A stretch of 64,000 nt of DNA from Nitratiruptor sp. SB155-2 (GTDB taxonomy: Bacteria > Campylobacterota > Campylobacteria > Campylobacterales > Nitratiruptoraceae). Location of the stretch: positions 1,074,501 through 1,138,500 of the forward strand of contig NC_009662.1 of the NCBI RefSeq assembly GCF_000010325.1, written 5' to 3'. The notes beneath the pieces are model-generated. The model made no database searches, was not told where the DNA came from, and saw only the letters and a program-made list of their open reading frames with translations. Shown one piece after another: positions 41,951 to 51,702 of this stretch; position 1 is the stretch's first letter, and every line of letters begins with the position of its first letter. The position numbers and the translations under genes are program-made.

Positions 41951-43153
41951 ATGAACTATGCAAAGAACAATCTCAAAAATGTGCTTCACGGTTTTTTCCT
42001 CGCCATCGCTTTGGGTGTGGCAGACCCGGCAACCACACTGCCACTTATCATCCACCATTTCAGTTCCGATGTTACGATTGTAGGATACTACACTTCACTA
42101 TTGCGCGGTGGTGCCATTTTGGTTCAACTTTTCGCAGCCTTTTATGCACAAAGTTTCACTCTTGTGATGCCCTATCTCAAAAGAGTCTTTCTTACAAGAT
42201 TTCTCAGTTGGCTCAGCATCGGTCTTGTACTCTATTTCGTAGGAGACAAAAATCCGACATTAACGCTTCTTCTTATCGCACTGTTTCTGTTCATTTTCAG
42301 TTTTTCAGCCGGTTTTGGAAGTATCTATTTCAACGAAATCTTGGCAAAAGTTTTTGATCAAAACACAAGAGGAAAATCGATGGCAAACAGACAGTTTTTC
42401 GCTGCCATCGGTTCGATCCTGAGCGGCGTTGCTGCGGGATTTATCTTACAGCACTACCCGGCACCTGTAAGTTACGCCTATCTTTTTATTATCAGCGCAT
42501 TTTTGATGGCAATAGGTCTCGTCGCTTTCTCAACCATTGAAGAACCCAAAAAAGAAAATATCACAAAACGGGAAAATAGTTTTGGAGCGTTTTTGAAAAA
42601 CGCTTTTTCTCTTTTACAAAAGGATACAAGACTGCAGCGCCAAATCACTACGGTTTTACTCAGTTATTCCTTTTTGTTCTCTTTTGCATACGTCATTTTG
42701 CAAGCAAAAGAGCATATCCACTTAAGCGGATATCTCATAGGGGGATTTATCGTTATCCAGATGAGCGGTGCGCTTCTTGGAAACATCATCTACAAAAAGA
42801 TGTCACCTGCATATAAAAAGATAATGATACTCTCTTTTACTCTTTCAATCACCGCTTTTGCCATTCTACTTCTTTCTCATCATACCTTCAGTTACATTAC
42901 AGCTTTTTTCCTGCTTGGCATGGCGATCGATGGATTTCGTATCGCTTCTATCAATCTTTTGATCCATATCGCTCCCGAATCGAAACGCCCCGTCTACATC
43001 GCGCTACAAAACAATCTCACTTCCATCGGCCTCTTTTTTGCGATTCCGGGAGGTTTTCTTCTCAGGTTTTTTGGATACGAGACACTTTATGCTTTTACGA
43101 TCATCATGCTTTTATTAGGACTTCTTTTTGCCAGCTTTTTACAAGAGCATTGA
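41951..43153 (+). CDS. MFS transporter
   Basis: A 400-residue inner-membrane protein with about twelve hydrophobic segments, of the major facilitator superfamily (LGVADPATTLPLIIHHFS and GSILSGVAAGFILQHY resemble the loop regions of the family). Substrate not deducible; it might be a sugar, peptide or drug transporter. The start at ATG 41951 fits the first membrane segment; upstream codons lie in the ruvA region on the other strand. No ribosome-binding site, and a -10 box at 41938 points to a leaderless message. Confidence 0.75.
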   Translation: MNYAKNNLKNVLHGFFLAIALGVADPATTLPLIIHHFSSDVTIVGYYTSLLRGGAILVQLFAAFYAQSFTLVMPYLKRVFLTRFLSWLSIGLVLYFVGDKNPTLTLLLIALFLFIFSFSAGFGSIYFNEILAKVFDQNTRGKSMANRQFFAAIGSILSGVAAGFILQHYPAPVSYAYLFIISAFLMAIGLVAFSTIEEPKKENITKRENSFGAFLKNAFSLLQKDTRLQRQITTVLLSYSFLFSFAYVILQAKEHIHLSGYLIGGFIVIQMSGALLGNIIYKKMSPAYKKIMILSFTLSITAFAILLLSHHTFSYITAFFLLGMAIDGFRIASINLLIHIAPESKRPVYIALQNNLTSIGLFFAIPGGFLLRFFGYETLYAFTIIMLLLGLLFASFLQEH

Positions 43154-43172
43154 CTCTTACGATTAGCTTTTC

Positions 43173-43178
43173 TATAAT
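43173..43178 (+). promoter_or_regulatory. -10 box of murJ (probably leaderless)
   Basis: TATAAT ends 7 nt before the murJ ATG at 43185, so the transcript likely begins at the start codon. No ribosome-binding site lies between. Confidence 0.4.
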
Positions 43179-43184
43179 TGCCAA

Positions 43185-44588
43185 ATGTTTACAAAGATAT
43201 TTACCAACAGCGCCGGCATTTTATTTAGTAGAATCCTGGGATTCATCCGGGATCTCTTAACCGCTTCCATTTTGGGAGCGAACATATACAGCGATATCTT
43301 TTTCATCGCTTTCAAACTGCCAAATCTTTTTCGAAGAATTTTTGCCGAAGGCGCTTTCGTGCAAAGCTTCTTACCGGCCTATACCCATTCGCGTCATAAA
43401 ATCCTTTTTGCGACTGCCATCTTCAAGCGTTTTTTTCTCATTTTAATCCTATTTTCTTTACTTGTAACCATATTTTCACCTTTTTTTACGAAATTGATCG
43501 CTATCGGATACGATCAGCATCTCATCGAATTGGCAGCCCCCTATGTAGCGATCAATTTCTATTATCTTGATTTTATCTTCTGCGTCACATTTTTGGCAGC
43601 CCTGTTGCAATACAAAGAGCATTTCGCAACAACCGCCTTCTCCACGGCCCTTCTCAATCTCTCCTTGATTGCCGCTTTGATACTGTTTCATAACGCCTCC
43701 AAAGAAAAAATCGTTTATGCCATGAGCGTAGCTGTGTTAGTAGGTGGGTTGTTGCAGTTTATCGCCCATTTGTACATGAGCCAAAAGCTTGGTATCTTGC
43801 CAAAACTTTGCAAAGGCTTTTTCCTCCAAAAAAAAGCTGCTATCCAAAAGGATCTTCAAAATTTCACTTCCAACTTCTTTCCAGCCATCTGGGGCAACTC
43901 AACCGCTCAAGTTTCGGCATTTTTGGATACATGGCTGGCTACCTTTTTGCAAGCGGGAGCCATCAGTTATCTCTACTACGCCAATAGAATCTTGCAACTC
44001 CCTTTGGCTCTTTTTGCTATTGCTACTGCCACAGCACTCTTTCCAAGTATCTCCAAAGCGATTAAAAACGGTGATGAAGTAAAAGCGCTTGTGTATCTCA
44101 AAAAGAGTTTTTGGCTCCTTCTTTTTGTACTGGGATCTTCCATGATCGGAGGCATCATTTTGGCAAAGCCAATTATTTGGCTTTTGTTCGAAAGGGGCAG
44201 TTTTACCCATCATGATACGCTTCAAACCGCTTTTGTTCTTCAGATGTATATGATTGGACTCCTTCCTTTTGGTCTATCCAAACTTTTTTCTTTGTGGCTG
44301 TATGCCAACCAGCAGCAAAAAACAGCCGCCAAAATCGCCACCTATTCGCTTTTTTCCAATATGGCTTTGTCACTGCTTTTCATCAACTTTTTGGGAGCTG
44401 CGGGACTTGCTCTGGCTTCGAGTATTTCAGGCTTTGTGCTTCTTTTTTTCAATCTCAGACTCTTTGGAAAAGAAAAATTTACGATAATCGCCAAGGATAA
44501 AAAAGGTTTTTTTATAACACTTGCTATAATTGCACAAGCTGTTTTGTATACATTTTTACTAAAGGTCCTCGATGGTTATATACGATAG
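43185..44588 (+). CDS. murJ: Lipid II flippase
   Basis: A 467-residue MviN/MurJ inner-membrane protein with about 12-14 helices that moves lipid II across the membrane for peptidoglycan synthesis. The N-terminal pattern RILGFIRDLLTASILGAN, FKLPNLFRRIFAEGAFVQSFLPAY and the later ISYLYYANRILQLPLALFAIA are family signatures. It has no ribosome-binding site and a -10 box directly upstream. Its end overlaps the start of cysS by 17 bp. Confidence 0.93.
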   Translation: MFTKIFTNSAGILFSRILGFIRDLLTASILGANIYSDIFFIAFKLPNLFRRIFAEGAFVQSFLPAYTHSRHKILFATAIFKRFFLILILFSLLVTIFSPFFTKLIAIGYDQHLIELAAPYVAINFYYLDFIFCVTFLAALLQYKEHFATTAFSTALLNLSLIAALILFHNASKEKIVYAMSVAVLVGGLLQFIAHLYMSQKLGILPKLCKGFFLQKKAAIQKDLQNFTSNFFPAIWGNSTAQVSAFLDTWLATFLQAGAISYLYYANRILQLPLALFAIATATALFPSISKAIKNGDEVKALVYLKKSFWLLLFVLGSSMIGGIILAKPIIWLLFERGSFTHHDTLQTAFVLQMYMIGLLPFGLSKLFSLWLYANQQQKTAAKIATYSLFSNMALSLLFINFLGAAGLALASSISGFVLLFFNLRLFGKEKFTIIAKDKKGFFITLAIIAQAVLYTFLLKVLDGYIR

Positions 44589-45969
44589 TTCCAAAAAAGA
44601 GTACTGTTCCCTCGAACCGCTCAAAAATCGCCATATCAAGGTCTATGTCTGTGGACCGACAGTCTATGACGATGCCCATCTTGGCCATGCACGAAGCGCA
44701 ATTGCATTTGATCTTCTTAGACGCACGCTGAACGCTTTGGGCTACAAAACCACATTTATGAAAAACTTTACCGATATCGATGATAAAATCATCAAAAAAA
44801 TGAATGAAACCGGGAAGTCTTTGCAAGAAATCACCAGCTATTACATTCAGCGCTATTTAGAAGATATGGAGGCTCTTGGCGTTCAAAGAGCCGATATCGA
44901 ACCAAAAGCGACTCAAAACCTGGATGCCATGATCGATATGATTGAGCGCCTTTTACAAAAAGAGTGCGCCTATCAAACACCGAATGGCGACATATACTTT
45001 GATACTTCAAAAGATGAAAAATATTGCACATTAAGTCATAAATGCGACGAAGAGAGTATGAGCCGTATCGAACCCAATCCGGACAAAAAAAATCCGGCCG
45101 ATTTTGCACTGTGGAAAAGATGCAAAGGCGAAGGGGATGTCTGTTTCGATTCGCCTTTTGGCAAAGGAAGACCGGGATGGCATATCGAGTGTTCAGCCAT
45201 GATCGACAAGCATCTTGCCTACCATGACACCCCTTTTCAGATCGATATCCATGCCGGAGGTGCGGATCTTCTTTTTCCCCATCACGAGAATGAAGCGGCG
45301 CAGACACGGTGTGCCTGCAACCAAGAACTAGCAAAATACTGGATGCATAACGGATTTGTAACCATCAGTGGTGAAAAAATGAGCAAGTCCCTTGGCAATA
45401 GCTTCTTCATTAAAGATGCTTTGAAGGTATATGACGGAGAGATCTTGAGATTCTATCTTCTCTCCACCCATTACCGGTCCGATCTCAATTTCAATGAAGA
45501 GGATCTTTTGGCGTCCAAAAAGAGGCTGGACAAGCTCTACAGACTCAAAAAAAGGGTCTATGGGGTGCAGGCTTCCACTCCCCAAAAAGAGTTTGTGGAT
45601 GAACTGCTGCAAGCTCTGAGCCAAGATCTCAATATTTCGAAAACCTTGGCTGCTATCGATCAGTTTATCGCTTATGCCAACGAGCATCTGGATAACAATC
45701 CAAAAGATAAAGCTTTTAAAAAACAGATCGTTGCCAATATAGAGTATATCTCCAAACTATTAGGAATAGGCCACAAAGATGCGTACAGCTATTTTCATCT
45801 TGGAATAAGCGAGGAAGAGAAACAGAAGATCGAAGAGCTCATCGAAAAGCGTACTACGGCAAAAAAAGAGAAAAATTTTCAACTGGCTGACAGTATCAGA
45901 GAGGAACTTCGCTCAATGGGTATCGCTATCATGGATACACCTCAAGGGACTTTGTGGGAGAAGATTTGA
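44572..45969 (+). CDS. cysS: Cysteinyl-tRNA synthetase
   Basis: A 465-residue class I synthetase. VYVCGPTVYDDAHLGHAR contains the zinc Cys and the HIGH-like HLGH; ECSAMIDKHL and HAGGADLLFPHHENEAAQT follow; KMSKSLGN is the KMSKS loop. The C-terminal anticodon-binding region is normal in length. It lies between murJ and an ABC exporter; the ABC start overlaps its stop. Confidence 0.96.
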   Translation: MVIYDSSKKEYCSLEPLKNRHIKVYVCGPTVYDDAHLGHARSAIAFDLLRRTLNALGYKTTFMKNFTDIDDKIIKKMNETGKSLQEITSYYIQRYLEDMEALGVQRADIEPKATQNLDAMIDMIERLLQKECAYQTPNGDIYFDTSKDEKYCTLSHKCDEESMSRIEPNPDKKNPADFALWKRCKGEGDVCFDSPFGKGRPGWHIECSAMIDKHLAYHDTPFQIDIHAGGADLLFPHHENEAAQTRCACNQELAKYWMHNGFVTISGEKMSKSLGNSFFIKDALKVYDGEILRFYLLSTHYRSDLNFNEEDLLASKKRLDKLYRLKKRVYGVQASTPQKEFVDELLQALSQDLNISKTLAAIDQFIAYANEHLDNNPKDKAFKKQIVANIEYISKLLGIGHKDAYSYFHLGISEEEKQKIEELIEKRTTAKKEKNFQLADSIREELRSMGIAIMDTPQGTLWEKI

Positions 45970-47675
45970 TCAAAATCTTAAAACGTTTTTTGCCCTTTTT
46001 ACTTCAATACAAACTGCAGTTTTTCATAGCGATCCTTGGCATGATCGCTGCCGCCATTGGAACCAGTGCTTCAGCCTATATCGTAAAACCGGTTCTTGAT
46101 GACATATTTATCAATAAAAACGAGCAGATGCTCAATATCCTGCCATGGATTGTCATATTTTTATACTTTCTCAAAGGAGCAGGCCGATTTATTCAGGTCT
46201 ATTTCACTGAGTATATCGGCCAAGATGTCATACGAAAGATACGCGATCAGATGCTTGATTCCATCCTCGCTATGCATATAGGCTACTTTATCAAGCAGCC
46301 TTCCGGTGAACTGATCAGCCGACTTACCAACGATATCAACCGCATCAAAAACGTCGTTGCAAACATGATTCCCGACTTTCTTCGCGAAACGATCACCATC
46401 ATAGCCCTTGTTGGCGTGGTGGTTTATCAAAGCCCAAAACTGGCTCTATACTTTCTTTTCATCATGCCGCTTGCGATGTGGCCTTTGAGTAAGCTGGCCA
46501 AAAGAATGAAAAAGATATCCCATCAATCGCAAGAAAAGATAGCAGATCTTACCACCCATCTTACCGAGATTTTTAACAATATTGAACTTATCAAAGCTGA
46601 AGCGAGAGAAGAAGAGGAGCTGTACAGATTTAAAAAACATAACCTCGATTTTTTTAAACTCTCACTCAAACAGGTTAAAACCAATGAGCTTGTATCTCCT
46701 TTGATGGAGGTTCTTGGCGCACTGATTGTCGCTCTGGTCATCTATACTGGAGGACATGAAGTTATTGACGGCCATATGACAACAGGGGAGTTTTTCTCGT
46801 TTATGACTGCCCTCTTCATGCTCTATACCCCTATCAAACATGTCTCAAAGCTGTACAACTCCATCCAAGATGCATTGGCCGCTTCTGAGAGGATCTTTTC
46901 CGTTATCGACCTACAACCCCAAATCAGAAGTGGATACAGACCTTTCCCATCACATCCAAAAATTCTCTGTTTCGAGCATGTAACATTGACGTATGATGAT
47001 AAAGAGGTTCTAAAAGATGTTCATTTTTGCTGTAAAAAAGATCATATTACTGCAATTGTGGGTGATAGCGGCAGTGGAAAAAGCTCTTTGGTCAATCTCT
47101 TGGTTCGATTTTATGATCCGGTATCTGGAAGGGTTGTTGTAGACGGTATTGACATTAAAGAATTTGATATTTTGAGCCTTCGAAAAAATATCGCTTTAGT
47201 AACGCAGAGAGTCTATCTTTTTCAAGCAACCATCGCAGAAAATGTTGGGGGGGGTTCATTTGATGAAGCCCGTGTCATTGAGGCGCTCAAACAAGCAAAC
47301 GCATGGGAGTTTGTCCAAAATCTTCCTGAAGGCATTCACACAAAACTGGATGAAAATGGTATGAACCTCAGTGGTGGACAGCGTCAACGGCTTGCCATCG
47401 CAAGGGCGCTTTACAAAAATCCGTCTATCATGATTTTTGACGAAGCCACCAGTGCACTGGATCCAGTAAGCGAACAGCAGATTTTTCAAACGATCCAAAA
47501 AATTTCCAAAAATCGAATCGTCATTCTTATTTCACACAATGTCCGATCCCTCACCTTTTGCGATACAATTGTAGTTATGAAAGATGGAAAAAGTGTCTGT
47601 GATGGCTCCCCTGAAAGTTTACAAACATGCAGTGAATATCAAAGACTTCTTGTGAAAAGTGAAGGAGATAGATGA
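45966..47675 (+). CDS. msbA: MsbA-type ABC exporter
   Basis: A 569-residue half-transporter with six membrane helices (about residues 1-310) and a nucleotide-binding domain with Walker [13 protein letters not shown], signature [14 protein letters not shown] and Walker [13 protein letters not shown]. It most resembles the lipid A/LPS flippase MsbA; peptidoglycan-lipid context agrees. The TTG start at 45966 has GGGAG 5 nt before it and overlaps the cysS stop; GTG 45954 is an alternative. A run of eight G (47247-47254) encodes Gly-Gly-Gly in the NBD, a possible phase-variation tract. Confidence 0.8.
   Translation: MIKILKRFLPFLLQYKLQFFIAILGMIAAAIGTSASAYIVKPVLDDIFINKNEQMLNILPWIVIFLYFLKGAGRFIQVYFTEYIGQDVIRKIRDQMLDSILAMHIGYFIKQPSGELISRLTNDINRIKNVVANMIPDFLRETITIIALVGVVVYQSPKLALYFLFIMPLAMWPLSKLAKRMKKISHQSQEKIADLTTHLTEIFNNIELIKAEAREEEELYRFKKHNLDFFKLSLKQVKTNELVSPLMEVLGALIVALVIYTGGHEVIDGHMTTGEFFSFMTALFMLYTPIKHVSKLYNSIQDALAASERIFSVIDLQPQIRSGYRPFPSHPKILCFEHVTLTYDDKEVLKDVHFCCKKDHITAIVGDSGSGKSSLVNLLVRFYDPVSGRVVVDGIDIKEFDILSLRKNIALVTQRVYLFQATIAENVGGGSFDEARVIEALKQANAWEFVQNLPEGIHTKLDENGMNLSGGQRQRLAIARALYKNPSIMIFDEATSALDPVSEQQIFQTIQKISKNRIVILISHNVRSLTFCDTIVVMKDGKSVCDGSPESLQTCSEYQRLLVKSEGDR
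47247..47254 (+). repeat. Homopolymer G8 tract inside the ABC exporter gene
   Basis: Eight consecutive G in an AT-rich gene. It lies in the frame [10 protein letters not shown] between Walker A and the signature motif. Poly-G tracts of 8 or more are classical slip-strand contingency sites in Campylobacterota; a one-base change would end the protein before its signature motif. Confidence 0.7.
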
Positions 47676-48964
47676 GTTTTTCTGTCGTTATTTTGGCTGC
47701 GGGACAAGGGACACGGATGAAAAGTTCTTTGCCCAAAGTTTTACACACTATCTGCGGTCGTCCTATGATATGGCATATTATTAAAGAAGCCCAAAAAATC
47801 AGTGATGATATCACCGTCATTTTGTATCATCAAGCTGAGATCATCAAAGAGTATATTCAAAAAGAGTTTGATGGCATACGATTTGTGTTGCAAGATCATA
47901 AAAACTATCCCGGAACCGGCGGTGCCCTTCGAAATATCTATTTTTCCAATGAAAAAATTCTTGTCCTCAATGGAGATATGCCGCTGATTCAAGCAAAAAC
48001 GCTCAAAAATTTTATCTCTATCGATGCAGACATCGTTTTAAGTGTTATACGTATGGAGGATCCTTGCGGATACGGACGAGTGATCATCAAAAACGATGAA
48101 GTGGAATATATCGTTGAACAAAAAGATGCCAATGAAGAGGAACTTGCTGTATGTAATGTCAATGCAGGCGTCTACCTTTTCAAAAAAAATTTACTGGAAC
48201 AGTTTTTGCCTAAACTCACCAATGACAATGCACAAAAAGAGTATTATCTCACTGACATCATAGCCTTGGCAAAACAACATGGCTTTTCTATTAAGCCAAT
48301 ATTTGTACCTAAAAACGAATTTCAAGGGGTCAACTCTAAATATGATTTGGCAAATGCAGAAATTGTAATGCAAGATCGAATCAAGCGACACTGGATGCAA
48401 CAAGGGGTCATCATGCGACTCCCACAGACAATCTACATTGAAGTGGATGTCCAGTTTCAAGGCGAGTGTGAATTAGAAAACGGAGTTGTTCTGCGTGGCA
48501 AAACCCTTATAGAAAACTCTCATATAAAAGCCCACAGCGTTGTCGAAAACAGTACCATTCGCTACTCCACAATCGGTCCATTCGCTAGAATTCGGCCACA
48601 AAGCATGATACAAGAAAGCCATATCGGCAATTTCGTAGAAGTGAAAAAAAGCAGTCTCAATGGTGTCAAAGCTGGACATTTGAGTTATCTTGGAGACGCG
48701 ACGATTGATGAGGGAACCAATATAGGTGCCGGCACGATCACTTGCAATTATGATGGCAAAGCAAAGTATCAAACGATTATCGGCAAAAATGTATTCGTTG
48801 GCAGCGATACACAACTCATAGCGCCTGTGAAAATTGAAGATGATGTACTCATTGCAGCCGGAACGACTGTTACAAAAGATATTCCAAAAGGCGCTTTGGC
48901 TATCAGTAGAACGCCATTGAAAATCGTGAAAGATTTTTACTACAAATTTTTTGGGAAGAATTGA
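47672..48964 (+). CDS. glmU: UDP-N-acetylglucosamine pyrophosphorylase / glucosamine-1-phosphate N-acetyltransferase
   Basis: A 430-residue bifunctional enzyme. The N-terminal uridyltransferase has [19 protein letters not shown] and [10 protein letters not shown]; the C-terminal left-handed beta-helix acetyltransferase has [37 protein letters not shown] and [12 protein letters not shown]. It makes UDP-GlcNAc for peptidoglycan and lipid A. It overlaps the exporter gene by 4 bp and coaBC by 1 bp. Confidence 0.96.
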   Translation: MSFSVVILAAGQGTRMKSSLPKVLHTICGRPMIWHIIKEAQKISDDITVILYHQAEIIKEYIQKEFDGIRFVLQDHKNYPGTGGALRNIYFSNEKILVLNGDMPLIQAKTLKNFISIDADIVLSVIRMEDPCGYGRVIIKNDEVEYIVEQKDANEEELAVCNVNAGVYLFKKNLLEQFLPKLTNDNAQKEYYLTDIIALAKQHGFSIKPIFVPKNEFQGVNSKYDLANAEIVMQDRIKRHWMQQGVIMRLPQTIYIEVDVQFQGECELENGVVLRGKTLIENSHIKAHSVVENSTIRYSTIGPFARIRPQSMIQESHIGNFVEVKKSSLNGVKAGHLSYLGDATIDEGTNIGAGTITCNYDGKAKYQTIIGKNVFVGSDTQLIAPVKIEDDVLIAAGTTVTKDIPKGALAISRTPLKIVKDFYYKFFGKN

Positions 48965-50223
48965 TGCTTGAAAACAGAAATATTTTACTTGGTGTGAGCG
49001 GAAGTATTTCCATCTACAAAGCGGTAGAGCTTTTGAGACGATTCAAAAAGGCTGGAGCCAATGTCAAAGTGGTTATGACTCCCTCATCGAAAAAGTTTAT
49101 TACTCCTCTCACCTTTGAAGCTGCCGGAAGCCAAAAAGTTCTGTGCGAAGAGAGCGAAGACTGGACCAATAGAAACAACCATATCCATGTTACTGAGGAT
49201 TACGAACTTTTTGTTATCGCTCCGGCAACGGCAAACACCATCAATAAACTGAGTAATGGCATAGCGGACAATCTTTTGACCCAAACGGCTCTCGCATTTG
49301 ATGGTCCTAAAATTATAGCTCCTGCCATGAATACGAAAATGTACAATAATCAGTTCACCCAGGCCAGTTTCAAACTGCTCAAGCTCAATGGATACACAAT
49401 CATAGAACCTCAGACAAAAGAGCTCGCATGTGGCACAGAAGGTGAAGGTGCTCTGGCTGAGATAGAGGATATTTTTTATGAGGGGGCTAGAGCGTTATTG
49501 AAAGATTCTTTTTGGGAGGATCGCTACGTTATCGTAACGGGTGGAGGAACGAAAGAGCATATAGATGATGTTCGATCCATTACGAATGAATCGAGCGGGA
49601 AACAGGCGTGTGCTCTTGCAACAGCCCTGTACCTCAAAGGGGCAAAAGTTGAACTCATCACGACAAAACCGTGCGAAAATCTGCCAAAAGGGATCGATCT
49701 GTTTGCGTGTGAAACGGCACAGGAGATGTATGAACTTGTGCAAGAACGCATCAAAGTAGCCAAACGGGGCATCGTCAAAAAACCGGACCTCATCAACGAC
49801 CTTACGCAACCAAAGCTCATCACCAAAAAGCCATATCTCTTCATGGCGGCCGCAGTAAGCGACTATAGGCCAAAATATCCTCAAAAAGGAAAACTCAAAA
49901 AAGAGCAGCTTGGTAAAGAGTGGTGCCTGGAACTTGAAGAAAATATCGATATCTTACAGTCAATCGATAAAGAAGGGATCGTTGTAATAGGATTCAAAGC
50001 AGAAACCGATGAAAAAGTGGCTTTGGAAAACGCTCAAAAAATGCTTGTAAAAAAAGGGGTTGATGCGGTTTGTCTCAATATCGTCAAGCATAAAACCGCT
50101 TTTGGAAGTGACATGAACCAAATCGTATTTATCACGAAAGACAAAGCAGTCCAGAGCCCTTTGAAATCAAAACTTGAACTCTCACTTGATCTTGCAACAC
50201 TAGCAAAGGCACTGGATGAATAG
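48964..50223 (+). CDS. coaBC: Phosphopantothenoylcysteine decarboxylase / phosphopantothenate-cysteine ligase
   Basis: A 419-residue bifunctional coenzyme A enzyme. The N-terminal flavin decarboxylase part has LLGVSGSISIYKAVELLRR, the active-site His in NNHIHVTED, and APAMNTKMYNN; the C-terminal ligase part has VTGGGTKEHIDDVRSITNESSG and YLFMAAAVSDYRPK. The ATG at 48964 overlaps the TGA of glmU. Operon context is housekeeping. Confidence 0.95.
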   Translation: MLENRNILLGVSGSISIYKAVELLRRFKKAGANVKVVMTPSSKKFITPLTFEAAGSQKVLCEESEDWTNRNNHIHVTEDYELFVIAPATANTINKLSNGIADNLLTQTALAFDGPKIIAPAMNTKMYNNQFTQASFKLLKLNGYTIIEPQTKELACGTEGEGALAEIEDIFYEGARALLKDSFWEDRYVIVTGGGTKEHIDDVRSITNESSGKQACALATALYLKGAKVELITTKPCENLPKGIDLFACETAQEMYELVQERIKVAKRGIVKKPDLINDLTQPKLITKKPYLFMAAAVSDYRPKYPQKGKLKKEQLGKEWCLELEENIDILQSIDKEGIVVIGFKAETDEKVALENAQKMLVKKGVDAVCLNIVKHKTAFGSDMNQIVFITKDKAVQSPLKSKLELSLDLATLAKALDE

Positions 50224-50893
50224 ACCTAGACATATTGCTATCATTATGGATGGCAACGGACGCTGGGCTCAAGAAAAAGGGTTGAACCGCACAAAAGGGC
50301 ATGAAAGGGGAGCTCAGATCGTTCGGGATATTACAAAGTATTGTGCCATACACCCAGAGATAGAGGTTTTAACCCTTTACGCTTTCAGTACAGAAAACTG
50401 GAAGCGACCGAAAAAAGAGGTCGATTTTTTGATGCGGCTTTTGGATAGATGGCTCCAAAAAGAGTTGCCTACCTATCAAGAAAATGAAATCAGGTTTGTT
50501 GTCATTGGTGATATTTCCAAGTTTTCAAAAAATCTCCAACAAAGAATCATCCAAGTTCAAGATGCAACCAAGAATTTTACAAAATTGACGCAGGTTTTAG
50601 CCCTCAATTACGGTGGAAGAGACGAAATTATCAGAGCCTGTAAGCGTGCAGCAAAAGAAGGCTGTGAAATCAATGAAGAGAATTTTGAAAACTATTTCGA
50701 TGCAAAACTGGGTGATGTGGATATGCTCATACGAACCGGTGGTGAGAAGCGAATCTCAAACTTTCTTCTTTGGAGAATCGCTTACGCTGAACTCTTTTTT
50801 ACTGATACCTACTGGCCAGACTTTACCTCCAAAGAACTCGAAAAACTCATAGAGGAGTTTAAAAAACGTCAAAGAAGGTTTGGAGGAATATGA
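50216..50893 (+). CDS. uppS: Undecaprenyl diphosphate synthase
   Basis: A 225-residue cis-prenyltransferase producing the lipid carrier for peptidoglycan and O-antigen. IAIIMDGNGRWAQEKGLNRT carries the catalytic Asp; LTLYAFSTENWKRPKKEV and IRTGGEKRISNFLLWRIAYAE are further signatures. It overlaps coaBC by 8 bp. Supply of the polyprenyl carrier links it to murJ and to the glycolipid cluster downstream. Confidence 0.95.
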   Translation: MNRPRHIAIIMDGNGRWAQEKGLNRTKGHERGAQIVRDITKYCAIHPEIEVLTLYAFSTENWKRPKKEVDFLMRLLDRWLQKELPTYQENEIRFVVIGDISKFSKNLQQRIIQVQDATKNFTKLTQVLALNYGGRDEIIRACKRAAKEGCEINEENFENYFDAKLGDVDMLIRTGGEKRISNFLLWRIAYAELFFTDTYWPDFTSKELEKLIEEFKKRQRRFGGI

Positions 50894-51702
50894 TCATAGA
50901 GCTTTTGTCAGCAATCGTTTTAGGCCTGCTTTTTGGATCCTTTTTGAACGTCATCATCCTTCGGATTCCAAATGGCCTAAGCATCGTCTATCCACCAAGC
51001 CACTGTCCCACATGCCAAACGAAACTCAAATGGTGGCATAACATTCCCCTCCTTTCTTGGATGTTTCTGGGTGGAAAATGCGCGTATTGTAAAAACCCTA
51101 TCTCAATACAATATCCCTTGGTAGAGCTATTGAGTGCTACGATTTTTGCCCTTGTAACTCTCAAAAGCGGTTTTCATCTTAATACTTTGATCATCGCCAT
51201 CGTTTTTGATCTTCTTTTGGCCCTTTCACTCATAGACTGGCGATTCAAAGCGGTTCCTGACAGCATCAATCTCAGTGCTGCAACATTGTCCCTTTTTTCT
51301 ACACCAGATATCATGAATAATATACAAAACGCTTTAATAGTAGCTGGAATGCTTGCTATGCTTCGCTTTTTTGTTGGATATTATGTGAGTAAAAAAGAGG
51401 ATTTGCGAATCCGAAAAAAGCTCAAAGAGACACCATGGCTTTCCTCTTACTACCCAAAATTTCCTATGATAGAGGCAATGGGAGAGGGAGATATCATCGT
51501 AGGATTTACTCTTGGAGCGATCCTTGGAGTACAACTTAGCTTTGTCGCTTTTTTCTTGGCAGCGTTGATTGCTTTGCCTTTTTCACTCGCTTTTCGATAT
51601 AAAAAATCGGACAAAGAGCTTCCTTTCATCCCTTTCTTGGCACTTGGAGGATTTATCGCCTACCTTTTTGGCAATGAAATTTTAGGAGTTATCGGTGCCT
51701 AA
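50890..51702 (+). CDS. pilD: Prepilin peptidase (type IV leader peptidase)
   Basis: A 270-residue membrane peptidase/methylase for type IV pilins and type II secretion pseudopilins. The N-terminal methylase part has two C-x2-C pairs (CPTCQTKLKWWHN and CAYCKNPI), and the aspartic catalytic pair lies in LIDWRFKAVPD and in GEGDIIVGFTLGA. Seven to eight membrane helices. GGAGG precedes the ATG. No pilin gene is present in the window. Confidence 0.92.
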   Translation: MIIELLSAIVLGLLFGSFLNVIILRIPNGLSIVYPPSHCPTCQTKLKWWHNIPLLSWMFLGGKCAYCKNPISIQYPLVELLSATIFALVTLKSGFHLNTLIIAIVFDLLLALSLIDWRFKAVPDSINLSAATLSLFSTPDIMNNIQNALIVAGMLAMLRFFVGYYVSKKEDLRIRKKLKETPWLSSYYPKFPMIEAMGEGDIIVGFTLGAILGVQLSFVAFFLAALIALPFSLAFRYKKSDKELPFIPFLALGGFIAYLFGNEILGVIGA

